Assembly: GCA_934193545.1 (NCBI GenBank)
Contig: CAKPVL010000047.1
Location: 1-6,800, forward strand
DNA length: 6,800 nt
From: an uncultured Granulicatella sp.
Lineage (GTDB): Bacteria > Bacillota > Bacilli > Lactobacillales > Aerococcaceae
Direction: 5' to 3'
Part shown: positions 1-6,332 of the stretch, piece by piece
Position numbering within the stretch: the first letter of the stretch is position 1
Layout of the letters: each line of letters starts with the position of its first letter
Program-made: the position numbers and the translations under genes
The notes under the pieces: generated by a model
What the model was told of the DNA's origin: nothing
Seen by the model: only the letters and a program-made list of their open reading frames with translations
Database searches by the model: none

Positions 1-353
1 TCTGGCTCTAATGCCGCAATTGCTTCGATATCAGGCTCCACCATTGATCCAGTTGGTTGAATACTTGATGGTAAATCTTTTAAGTACGTAGGTAAAGTCT
101 TTAAAGGCATTCCTACGATATGATCGACAAAACCAAGTTCGCGAATTGTATCAGCAACGCCTAAATCAAATACAACAATTTTCTTTGGATTTGTCTTAAC
201 AGTCACTTCTTCTTTACCGTTTGTAAGAGTCACTTCACTCTTTTCTTCTGTAGCTGCTGCTTGTGTTGTTGCTGATTCTGTTTTTGCTGTTTGTCCGCAA
301 GCTGTAAGAATAAATACAGCTAATAAACTGAATAATGCTAATAATTTTTTCAT
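1..353 (-). CDS. yclQ: Iron-siderophore ABC transporter substrate-binding lipoprotein, partial (3' end outside window)
   Basis: This should be the extracellular receptor of the importer encoded just upstream. It would bind a ferric siderophore and deliver it to the permease pair. Only the first 117 residues are present, and the frame stays open to the window edge. The ATG at 353-351 begins a lipoprotein signal peptide: MKK, then a hydrophobic stretch (about residues 4-16), then the lipobox LTAC with Cys19 as the predicted lipidated residue. A Thr/Ala/Glu-rich tether (about 20-40) follows. Next comes the start of a class III (FecB/TroA-like) binding fold, with NPKKIVVFDLG at 55-65 and GSMVEPDIEAIAALEP at 102-117, both typical of YclQ/FatB/CeuE/SstD relatives. 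Such proteins usually have about 310-330 residues, so roughly a third is visible. GGAG at 361-364 lies 7 nt before the ATG. The start overlaps the ATPase stop (ATGA, 350-353), so the gene is translationally linked to it. The ligand cannot be read from the sequence. The symbol denotes the family, not proven orthology. Confidence 0.93.
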   Translation of the reverse strand, partial: MKKLLALFSLLAVFILTACGQTAKTESATTQAAATEEKSEVTLTNGKEEVTVKTNPKKIVVFDLGVADTIRELGFVDHIVGMPLKTLPTYLKDLPSSIQPTGSMVEPDIEAIAALEP

Positions 354-1114
354 TCGAATTCTCCGTTCTTTATAATACATATTTTTTTGCCATGAATTTC
401 AACTACTTCTAAGGGAATCTCATACAGCTCCGAAAGAATCTCCTCTTTCATCACTTGATCGACTGTATCATGTATGATACATTTTCCATTTTTAAAACAA
501 GCTATTTCATCTGAAAAATTACTTGCCATATTTAAGTCATGCATTACAATCACTATCGATTTTTCTTTTTCGTAAACTAAGAAACGAAGTAGGTTCATTA
601 CTTCATACGCTTGTTTCATATCGAGATGGTTTAATGGTTCATCGAGCAAAATCCACTCCGTATCTTGCGCTAAAACCATCGCAATAAGCGCTCGTTGATA
701 CTGCCCACCTGATAAAGTTCCAATATCTTGTGTTCTAAGAGAGGTAAGGTTGGTATTTTTTAACGCCTCTTCAACAATCTGTTCGTCCGTTTTAGTAATT
801 CTTCCTTTTGTATAAGGAAAACGACCAAATCGAACAAACTCTTCTACTGTCATGCTGACATGAACTTGCTGGTTTTGTTTTAAAACAGCCAGTTCTTTTG
901 CCAATTCTGTTGAGTTCCACGCTTTAACTTCTTGACCGTTGATATATATAAATCCTTCGTCTTTAGGAAGAAGCCGACTCATCATCCCAAGAAGTGTAGA
1001 TTTTCCAGCACCGTTTGGACCAATGAAGGAAGTTAGTCGATGTTTTGAGACTTCTAAATCCACATGATCAACAACTGGATGTCGATATTTTTTTGTAACA
1101 CCTTTAAGCTGCAC
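350..1114 (-). CDS. yclP: Iron-siderophore ABC transporter ATP-binding protein (YclP/SstC/CeuD type)
   Basis: Cytoplasmic ATPase expected to drive iron-chelate import by binding the two permeases encoded upstream. All nucleotide-binding motifs are intact in the 254 residues: Walker A GPNGAGKST (32-40), Q-loop around Gln80-Gln83 (LKQNQQ), signature LSGGQ (134-138), Walker B WILLDEP (154-160) with Glu159 as the catalytic base, D-loop LNHLD (161-165) and switch His192 (MHDLN). The motif set and length match FepC/FecE-type ATPases of siderophore and cobalamin importers, and YclP in particular. The start codon is GTG (1114-1112). It is supported by AAAGGAG 9 nt upstream, and no ATG lies between it and Walker A. 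The gene begins 11 nt inside the end of the preceding permease and ends overlapping the lipoprotein start (ATGA), so all four proteins probably come from one message. Nothing looks truncated or degraded. Confidence 0.96.
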   Translation of the reverse strand: MQLKGVTKKYRHPVVDHVDLEVSKHRLTSFIGPNGAGKSTLLGMMSRLLPKDEGFIYINGQEVKAWNSTELAKELAVLKQNQQVHVSMTVEEFVRFGRFPYTKGRITKTDEQIVEEALKNTNLTSLRTQDIGTLSGGQYQRALIAMVLAQDTEWILLDEPLNHLDMKQAYEVMNLLRFLVYEKEKSIVIVMHDLNMASNFSDEIACFKNGKCIIHDTVDQVMKEEILSELYEIPLEVVEIHGKKICIIKNGEFE

Positions 1115-2081
1115 CAGGCTTCTCTCCTTTCACTAATAAGATTAAATACAATACTCCTCCAATCCCTTCGATAAACACACTGATTGGGATTGTAAGAAGG
1201 AATATATGTTCAACGATTAACTGTGCCGCGAGCACTATCACAAGCCCTAAAACGGCTGAAAAAAGCCATAAAACGCCATGCTTATATTCTTTCGTTAACT
1301 GGTAGGTTAAGTTCGCGATCATAAAGCCTAAAAACTGAAGCGGGCCTACTAGAATCGTTGATAAACTTGTCATTATGATGACAATGACAATCACTACATT
1401 ACTGAGTCGTTTTGTATTGATGCCTAACATTTTTGCACCGTCAACGCCTAAATGAAGCGCATCTAGCTGATGTCGTATTCTATAGAACACCATCATTAAA
1501 AGAACAAAAAGTCCAATCGCTACACCAATCATCATTGGTTGTGCATTCATCTTTTGGAAAGACGGATAAAGCGAACTTTGCAATTTATCAAATTCGTTTG
1601 GATCCATTAACACTTGTAAAAATGTGCTTGCATTTCGAAGTAACATCGAAAACGCCATTGTTAGTAACAGTAGCACTTTAAAGTTCGATAGCATCATCCC
1701 TTTAGACGCATTCATTAATAGCAATAGTAGACCGATTTGAATGGCTATCGTGACAGAATAAATGATCACTGATTGTTCTACTTTTACCCCCACTAAGCTT
1801 TCAAAGTAATACAGTCCACTTTGAATAAAGACAAATAGGCTCTCAATTCCTAACACACCCGGCGTTAAAAATCGATTTTGCACAACGGTTTGAAAGCTAA
1901 TCGTCGAGATCGGGATTGCAAAAGATACAATCACCATGACCAGCAATTTCAATAATCGTCTATGGAATATGAAACTTGAAACCGTAGTACTATTCTTTGT
2001 TGGAATCAACAAATAGGCAACTACCAATAAAACAGCGACTGCTAGAAGGCACCCTAGCAAAATTCTTGTTTTCTTTTTCAT
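1104..2081 (-). CDS. yclO: Iron-siderophore ABC transporter permease, second subunit (YclO/SstB/CeuC type)
   Basis: Integral membrane subunit of the FecCD/BtuC permease family, expected to pair with the permease encoded just upstream to form the channel. The 325-residue protein is almost entirely hydrophobic, with about nine likely membrane segments (roughly 6-26, 44-65, 80-92, 104-124, 131-148, 183-200, 227-247, 270-290 and 293-317). Family landmarks are the early RRLLK...SFAIPISTISFQTVVQNRFLTPGVLGIE region (41-80), the cytoplasmic coupling segment GVDGAKMLGIN (212-222) that faces the ATPase, and GPLQFLGFMIANLTYQL (246-262). The last of these replaces the classic G-x-I-x-F-V-G-L-x-x-P-H of BtuC with a version that lacks the Pro-His. 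I think this is usual for the YclO/CeuC branch, but that is from memory. The ATG overlaps the stop of the upstream permease by ATGA (2078-2081) and has a G-rich Shine-Dalgarno (2086-2095). It ends 11 nt inside the ATPase gene. It is distinct enough from the other permease to suggest a heterodimer. Confidence 0.93.
   Translation of the reverse strand: MKKKTRILLGCLLAVAVLLVVAYLLIPTKNSTTVSSFIFHRRLLKLLVMVIVSFAIPISTISFQTVVQNRFLTPGVLGIESLFVFIQSGLYYFESLVGVKVEQSVIIYSVTIAIQIGLLLLLMNASKGMMLSNFKVLLLLTMAFSMLLRNASTFLQVLMDPNEFDKLQSSLYPSFQKMNAQPMMIGVAIGLFVLLMMVFYRIRHQLDALHLGVDGAKMLGINTKRLSNVVIVIVIIMTSLSTILVGPLQFLGFMIANLTYQLTKEYKHGVLWLFSAVLGLVIVLAAQLIVEHIFLLTIPISVFIEGIGGVLYLILLVKGEKPGAA
1124..1130 (-). promoter_or_regulatory. 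Shine-Dalgarno supporting the GTG start of the ATPase gene
   Basis: AAAGGAG on the minus strand sits 9 nt before the GTG at 1114-1112, inside the coding sequence of the upstream permease. With no in-frame ATG before the Walker A motif, it fixes the GTG as the start. Confidence 0.75.
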
Positions 2082-3040
2082 AGGTCTCCCCCTTTCTTTT
2101 CCAGACGAATCACTTGGAAAATAAAGAGTGTAGCCCCAAGAATACTTAAGATGATACTTACGGAAATCTCATAAGGAGCAATCACGATACGAGCGATAAT
2201 GTCACAAGCTAAAACTAGACAGGCACCAACAAGCATTGTCAACGGTACTAGAACCTTCATCTGAGAGCCGTATCTCATGCGGACAATATTTGGAACAATC
2301 ACCCCAATAAACGGTAAACTTCCAACTGTAATCATCGTGACACTCGTCGTTAGCGCAATAAGCACTAATGTTACAGACTCCATACGTTTTACAGGAAGAC
2401 CGAGATTTCGGCTGATATCTTCCCCCATGCTGACAACTGTGTAGTAATGGGCAAAAACAATACTAAGTACTAAAACAAATAAGCATAAATACAACCATTC
2501 ATACTGATTGGTTTGAATCATCGAAAATGAACCTTGCATCCATGATGATAAACTTTGGACAAGCTGAAATTGATATGCAATAAACTGAGTGCACGCACTA
2601 ATAACTCCCCCGAAAATCAACCCAATTAAAGGAATCATCCATTTTTGTTTAAGAGATAGATGATGCTGCAGAGCAATAAAAAGTGCCGAGAAGCCAATTG
2701 CAAACACAAATGACGTCGCCATCTTTTCTAATAGTCCAGGAGATGGGAATAATAATAAACTCATCATCAATCCTAATTTTGCAGCGTCGACCGTACCAAT
2801 CGTACTTGGCGAAGCAAACTCATTTTGCGTAATCGTCTGCATCAATAAACCCGATACACTCATTGCGGAAGCAGACAATAAAATACTTAACAGTCTAGGA
2901 AATCTTGATTGCCAAAACAGTTGTGTTGCGCTCTCTCCTCCGTCAAAAAAATCCATCCAAGAGAAACTGGATGCTCCAACAGAGAGTGAAATAATGCTTA
3001 ATATAAGTAATAATAAAATTAAATAACTAACTCTTTTCAT
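2078..3040 (-). CDS. yclN: Iron-siderophore ABC transporter permease, first subunit (YclN/SstA/CeuB type)
   Basis: First gene of the iron-uptake operon and one half of the predicted permease heterodimer. The 320-residue FecCD-family membrane protein shows an N-terminal membrane helix (about 5-23), then the diagnostic block RFPRLLSILLSASAMSVSG (46-64), continuing with LLMQTITQNEFASPSTIG (65-82). The coupling segment MGEDISRNLGLPVKR (205-219) follows, and then GSLPFIGVIVPNIVRMRYG (240-258), which corresponds to the conserved FIGLxxPHxxR motif with Asn in place of His. About nine hydrophobic segments are visible, as expected. The ATG at 3040 has only a weak ribosome site (AAGAGAG), poorer than the sites of the genes behind it. 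Directly upstream lie a Fur-type operator (3054-3076) and the terminator of rpoD, so this gene most likely opens a separate, iron-repressed transcription unit. Order and sizes of the four genes match yclNOPQ of Bacillus subtilis (petrobactin uptake), sstABCD of Staphylococcus aureus (catechol siderophores) and ceuBCDE of Campylobacter. The substrate class is inferred from those families. Confidence 0.94.
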   Translation of the reverse strand: MKRVSYLILLLLILSIISLSVGASSFSWMDFFDGGESATQLFWQSRFPRLLSILLSASAMSVSGLLMQTITQNEFASPSTIGTVDAAKLGLMMSLLLFPSPGLLEKMATSFVFAIGFSALFIALQHHLSLKQKWMIPLIGLIFGGVISACTQFIAYQFQLVQSLSSWMQGSFSMIQTNQYEWLYLCLFVLVLSIVFAHYYTVVSMGEDISRNLGLPVKRMESVTLVLIALTTSVTMITVGSLPFIGVIVPNIVRMRYGSQMKVLVPLTMLVGACLVLACDIIARIVIAPYEISVSIILSILGATLFIFQVIRLEKKGGDL

Positions 3041-3053
3041 GTTCTCTCTTTTC

Positions 3054-3076
3054 TAATTGATAATCATTCTCAATTA
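3054..3076. promoter_or_regulatory. Fur box (iron-responsive operator) of the siderophore-transport operon
   Basis: A 23-bp inverted repeat centred on 3065, in which 10 of 11 base pairs are complementary (the only break is 3061/3069). Its core, TGATAATCATTCTCA at 3058-3072, matches the Firmicute 7-1-7 Fur consensus TGATAATNATTATCA at every defined position but one. It lies 14 nt upstream of the first permease start codon, where bound Fur-Fe(II) would block initiation or early elongation. A PerR or Zur site has a related palindrome, but the iron-siderophore gene content and the sequence favour Fur. Confidence 0.88.
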
Positions 3077-3087
3077 CCACATTTGAT

Positions 3088-3116
3088 AGTTTACCAAATT
3101 ATTCACTAGATTTAAA
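3088..3116 (-). promoter_or_regulatory. Possible promoter of the siderophore-transport operon
   Basis: A tentative sigma-70-type pair: TTTAAA (3116-3111, 4/6 to TTGACA), 17-nt spacer, TAAACT (3093-3088, 4/6 to TATAAT). Transcription would start near 3081, placing the Fur box at about +6 to +28. A competing candidate further upstream is TTGCAA (3158-3153) with TATTAT (3137-3132), which has a better -10 but a short 15-nt spacer. A promoter is expected in this gap because a terminator precedes it and a Fur operator follows. Which hexamers are used is uncertain. Confidence 0.4.
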
Positions 3117-3160
3117 CCCTTTATCATGAAAATAATAGAGATTTCATAAAATTTGCAAAC

Positions 3161-3191
3161 AAAAAAGAAGCAATCCCTAAGGACTGCTTCT
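3161..3191 (-). terminator. Intrinsic terminator of dnaG-rpoD
   Basis: On the minus strand, 12 nt after the rpoD stop codon, AGAAGCAGTCC (3191-3181) pairs with GGATTGCTTCT (3176-3166) across a TTAG loop. This makes an 11-bp stem with one G-U pair, followed directly by a T tract (3166-3161). It separates the housekeeping operon from the iron-uptake operon. The plus strand lacks a T tract after the stem, so it is one-directional. Confidence 0.9.
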
Positions 3192-3203
3192 CAACATTAT
3201 TTC

Positions 3204-4328
3204 TTAATCTAAGAAATCTTTTAATTGTTTAGAACGACTTGGGTGGCGTAATTTACGTAATGCTTTCGCTTCGATTTGACGAATACGTTCACGAGTTACC
3301 CCGAATACTTGCCCTACTTGTTCTAATGTACGGATTTCACCGTTTTTATCAAGACCAAAACGTAAGCGAAGTACGTTTTCTTCACGGTCTGTTAATTGTT
3401 CAAGAACTTCATCGAGTTGTTCTTTCAACAATGCGTATGCTGTATGATCAGCTGGGCTTGTTGCGTTGTCGTCTTCGATGAAATCACCTAAATGTGAATC
3501 GTCCTCTTCCCCAATTGGAGTTTCAAGAGATACTGGTTCTTGAGCGATTTTAAGAATTTCACGAACTTTTTCAGTTGGTAAATCCATTTCTGCACCGATT
3601 TCTTCCGGTGTAGGTTCGCGACCTAAATCTTGTAATAGTTGTCTTTGAACACGTACTAATTTGTTGATTGTTTCAACCATATGTACTGGAATACGAATTG
3701 TACGCGCTTGGTCCGCAATCGCACGTGTGATTGCTTGACGAATCCACCATGTTGCATAAGTTGAGAACTTGAACCCTTTTGTATGGTCGAATTTCTCAAC
3801 AGCTTTCATTAAGCCCATGTTTCCTTCTTGGATTAAGTCCAAGAATTGCATTCCACGTCCTACATAACGTTTTGCAATCGATACTACTAAACGAAGGTTA
3901 GCTTCCGCTAACTCTTGTTTCGCTTCTGTATCGCCTTCTTGAATACGGAGTGCTAATGCAACCTCTTCATCCGCACTAAGAAGTGGAACTCGTCCGATTT
4001 CTTTTAAATACATACGAACGGAGTCATTAATCTTCGTATTTGAAGATAAGGCAGTATCATCTTCAACAACAGCTGTCTCAGATTCGCGTTGGCTTTCTGC
4101 TGACAATTGTTGGCTTGTAGGTTCACCGTTAGCATCTACAACACTAACCCCTGCATCCTCAAACTTTTGAATTAATTTATCCATTCCTTCCGCATCCAAC
4201 TCAAATGGGATTGCGATTTGTGCAGATAAATCATCGTATAAAATTTGACCGAATAATTTTCGTTCTGCAAGAAGCGCTGAAGTTGCTTCATTCAGTGTTT
4301 GACCTTTTTCATTCTTTTGAACTGTCAT
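3204..4328 (-). CDS. rpoD: RNA polymerase primary sigma factor RpoD (SigA)
   Basis: Housekeeping sigma factor that directs RNA polymerase to -35/-10 promoters. The 374 residues carry the full group 1 architecture. A region 1.1-like N-terminal domain (about 15-65) is followed by a low-complexity, Ser/Glu-rich linker (about 70-98) and region 1.2 ([17 protein letters not shown], 101-117). Region 2 (about 139-209) includes [37 protein letters not shown] and the -10 recognition segment [20 protein letters not shown]. Region 3 spans about 210-295. Region 4 has the -35-binding helix-turn-helix in [20 protein letters not shown] (334-353) and the C-terminal tail [20 protein letters not shown]. The length is normal for Firmicute SigA. 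It starts 16 bp after dnaG with GGAGG (4341-4337) 8 nt before the ATG, and no terminator lies between the two, so co-transcription is expected. A terminator follows the stop. The N-terminal 100 residues are less conserved than the rest, as is usual. Confidence 0.98.
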   Translation of the reverse strand: MTVQKNEKGQTLNEATSALLAERKLFGQILYDDLSAQIAIPFELDAEGMDKLIQKFEDAGVSVVDANGEPTSQQLSAESQRESETAVVEDDTALSSNTKINDSVRMYLKEIGRVPLLSADEEVALALRIQEGDTEAKQELAEANLRLVVSIAKRYVGRGMQFLDLIQEGNMGLMKAVEKFDHTKGFKFSTYATWWIRQAITRAIADQARTIRIPVHMVETINKLVRVQRQLLQDLGREPTPEEIGAEMDLPTEKVREILKIAQEPVSLETPIGEEDDSHLGDFIEDDNATSPADHTAYALLKEQLDEVLEQLTDREENVLRLRFGLDKNGEIRTLEQVGQVFGVTRERIRQIEAKALRKLRHPSRSKQLKDFLD

Positions 4329-4344
4329 TCACCATTCCTCCATT

Positions 4345-6174
4345 CTATCTTTTCCTTAATTGTCGTTGAATCTCCATGATTTCAACCATCAATTTCTTTC
4401 TGGCTTCATCATCGTTCACAAGAGCAGCTCGATTCAACTCTTCCTTTTTTCGTGCTAACTGCTCTTTCAGAGTATTCTTTTGTGAAAGTACATATACTAA
4501 ATCTTGAATTTCTTGTTCCGTACATTCTGGAGGAAACTGACCTAGTTCGATTTCAGATACCAGATTTCTGTTCATTAAATCTTTATCGTTTAAAAACAAC
4601 ATAAATTCTTGAACATCAAATTCCTCTTCTTCATTTCTAAACGCCTGAATATGTAAAAATAATTGCTCATATAATGCGTCTGGAAACGAGAATTCTGGAT
4701 TAATACGATTCAGATATGTCCAAGCTTCATTATGATGCATCAAGCGGTACATCAAATGCCTTTGAATACCTTCGTTCTTAATAAACGGTCTATTCATCGT
4801 TTGCGCTTGTGGTTCCATACTTGGTACAGGCGGTGCTTGGAAATTCTGTGAAGTTTGAACTTGCTTTTGCTTCACTTGATTTTGAATCGTTGTGTAATCA
4901 AGATTAAATTCATCCGCAAGAGACTTCATCGCTAGATTCTTTTCAACATCATTTGTGAGTTTCGCTAGTTCAATAATCATCTCTTCGATATACTGAATCT
5001 TTTGACTCTCAACTTGCAATTGATATTTCTTAGAAAGGAATCTCTTTTTAAATTGATAGATGGTTTCTTGCCCGTGTTCAACTAAATCGATAAAAGCTTG
5101 GGATCCACGTTGTTTAATAAACTCATCTGGATCCAGCCCATTATCAAATGGAATAATACCAATCGTAAAAGCATTCGTTGATTGAATCATTTCAATCGCA
5201 CGGTTTGTCGCTTCCAGACCTGCTCTATCGCCATCATAAGCAATCAAAATAGTATCCGTTACATGACGAAGCTTTTGAATTTGCTCTGGTGTAAGAGATG
5301 TCCCCATTGAGGCGACCCCTAGTTGAACTCCCGCTTGCCAAGCAGAAATAACATCCATATATCCTTCAAAAAGGATGACTTTATTTTCTTTACGAATATT
5401 CTTCTTCGCTAAATCAAAGTTGAATAAGAAGTTTCTTTTCGCAAAGAGCGGTGTTTCAGGACTGTTTAAATATTTTGCTTGTGAAGCGAACTCATCCGAA
5501 TACCCTGGTAACACACGTCCAGAGAAACCGACGATTTGTCCATGTTCATTACGAAGAGGAATCATAATTCGCTGATTAAAACGATCAAAGAACCCTGATT
5601 GACTTTCAACGAATAGACCTGTCGCTTCCATTTCTTGTTCTGTTAGCTCTAAATCTTGTAAGAGCTGTGTCAGCTGCGTGCGGTCTTTTAACGAGAAACC
5701 AAATCCAAATTCCTTTAACGTATCAATCGTATAGCCACGATCCGTTAAGTAATGAAGTGCTTCTTGTCCACCTTTTGTATTAAATAGGACGTGCGAGTAA
5801 AACTCACTCGCTTTTTCATGTGCCGCAAACAATTTTCTCTCTTTTTGAGGAATTGCTTGTTGACTAGAAGGGATTTCTACATCGAGAGGAATATGCGCAA
5901 GTTCTGCTACCCTAACAACCGATTCTGGAAAAGATAAACTTTCCAATTCCTGCATGAAGTTAAAAACATTTCCACCGCGTCCACAACTAAAACAGTGGAA
6001 TAACTGTTTTTCTTCTGTGACGGTAAACGAAGGTGTTCTTTCATCATGGAAAGGACAACGGCCAAAGAGGCTCTTTCCTTGCTTTCTCAATTGGACAAAT
6101 TGCCCAACAATATCGAGAATATTCACTTGCGATTGTATACTTTGAATCGTTTCTTTTGATAATCGTTGACTCAT
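4345..6174 (-). CDS. dnaG: DNA primase DnaG
   Basis: Synthesises the short RNA primers that start Okazaki fragments, working with the replicative helicase at the fork. Its 609 residues show three domains. The N-terminal CHC2 zinc-binding domain has ligands Cys40, His43, Cys61 and Cys64 (GRCPFHDE...FHCFSCGRGGNVF). The RNA polymerase core has FNQRIMIPLRNEHGQIVGFSGR (199-220) and a TOPRIM fold, with Glu270 in the LFEGYMD motif (268-274), Asp314/Asp316 in AYDGDRAG (312-319) and DPDEF (348-352) as likely metal-binding acids. A Gln/Pro-rich linker (about 431-465) leads to a C-terminal helicase-interaction domain ending in charged coiled helices (about 560-609). The size is typical of Firmicute primases (about 600 residues). 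The ATG at 6174 is preceded by GGAGGGAG (6188-6181) at 6 nt. Upstream lies a promoter rather than rpsU. The stop (TAG) is 16 bp from rpoD. All catalytic residues appear intact. Confidence 0.98.
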   Translation of the reverse strand: MSQRLSKETIQSIQSQVNILDIVGQFVQLRKQGKSLFGRCPFHDERTPSFTVTEEKQLFHCFSCGRGGNVFNFMQELESLSFPESVVRVAELAHIPLDVEIPSSQQAIPQKERKLFAAHEKASEFYSHVLFNTKGGQEALHYLTDRGYTIDTLKEFGFGFSLKDRTQLTQLLQDLELTEQEMEATGLFVESQSGFFDRFNQRIMIPLRNEHGQIVGFSGRVLPGYSDEFASQAKYLNSPETPLFAKRNFLFNFDLAKKNIRKENKVILFEGYMDVISAWQAGVQLGVASMGTSLTPEQIQKLRHVTDTILIAYDGDRAGLEATNRAIEMIQSTNAFTIGIIPFDNGLDPDEFIKQRGSQAFIDLVEHGQETIYQFKKRFLSKKYQLQVESQKIQYIEEMIIELAKLTNDVEKNLAMKSLADEFNLDYTTIQNQVKQKQVQTSQNFQAPPVPSMEPQAQTMNRPFIKNEGIQRHLMYRLMHHNEAWTYLNRINPEFSFPDALYEQLFLHIQAFRNEEEEFDVQEFMLFLNDKDLMNRNLVSEIELGQFPPECTEQEIQDLVYVLSQKNTLKEQLARKKEELNRAALVNDDEARKKLMVEIMEIQRQLRKR

Positions 6175-6180
6175 AAAAAA

Positions 6181-6188
6181 CTCCCTCC
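6181..6188 (-). promoter_or_regulatory. Strong Shine-Dalgarno of dnaG
   Basis: GGAGGGAG on the minus strand, separated from the dnaG ATG by exactly six T residues. It fixes the start at 6174. Confidence 0.8.
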
Positions 6189-6216
6189 ATACACTACGCC
6201 TAATGATACAGCATAT

Positions 6217-6245
6217 AATATATCACAATTCGCGATTTAATGCAA
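6217..6245 (-). promoter_or_regulatory. Extended -10 promoter of dnaG-rpoD
   Basis: On the minus strand, TTGCAT (6245-6240) is followed after 17 nt by TATATT (6222-6217, 5/6 to TATAAT). The -10 is preceded by TGA, giving the TGN extended -10 element, which can compensate for the poor -35. The predicted start near 6210 gives a leader of about 35 nt ahead of dnaG. The site lies downstream of the engB terminator, as expected for a new transcription unit. Confidence 0.65.
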
Positions 6246-6291
6246 TGGACCGAGTTTCATTTTCCTTAAAAGTCTATTCTTTTTTCTCTTC

Positions 6292-6329
6292 AAATAAAAC
6301 AAGTGATACCGTATACGGTATCACTTGTT
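6292..6329 (-). terminator. Intrinsic terminator of engB on a perfect 32-bp palindrome
   Basis: Positions 6298-6329 form an uninterrupted palindrome centred between 6313 and 6314; one inner half is AAGTGATACCGTA. As RNA from the minus strand it can fold into a stem of about 14 bp with a TATA loop, followed by TTTTATTT. It starts 3 nt after the engB stop codon. The plus strand also reads into TTATTTT after the stem, so it could act in both directions, although no plus-strand gene enters it here. Confidence 0.85.
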
Positions 6330-6332
6330 ATT

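Noticed and set aside
1433..1681. Plus-strand open frame of 82 codons
   Set aside because: It lies wholly inside the second permease gene on the other strand. It has no recognisable domain and is best explained as an antisense shadow.
3041..3203. Riboswitch or small RNA in the gap between rpoD and the permease gene
   Set aside because: Apart from the rpoD terminator and the Fur palindrome, no conserved riboswitch core or second hairpin with a T tract is visible.
3239..3481. Plus-strand open frame of 80 codons
   Set aside because: It is antisense to the highly conserved region 3-4 part of rpoD. The open frame follows from the codon use of the real gene.
5375..5575. Plus-strand open frame of 66 codons
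   Set aside because: It is antisense to the catalytic core of dnaG and has no known motif.
5954..6145. Plus-strand open frame of 63 codons with several Cys residues
   Set aside because: It mirrors the zinc-finger coding region of dnaG. It has no plausible domain or independent support.
6189..6297. Possible small gene or leader RNA between engB and dnaG
   Set aside because: The stretch is short and AT-rich, with no start/ribosome-site pair opening a meaningful frame. The dnaG promoter is the only supported element.
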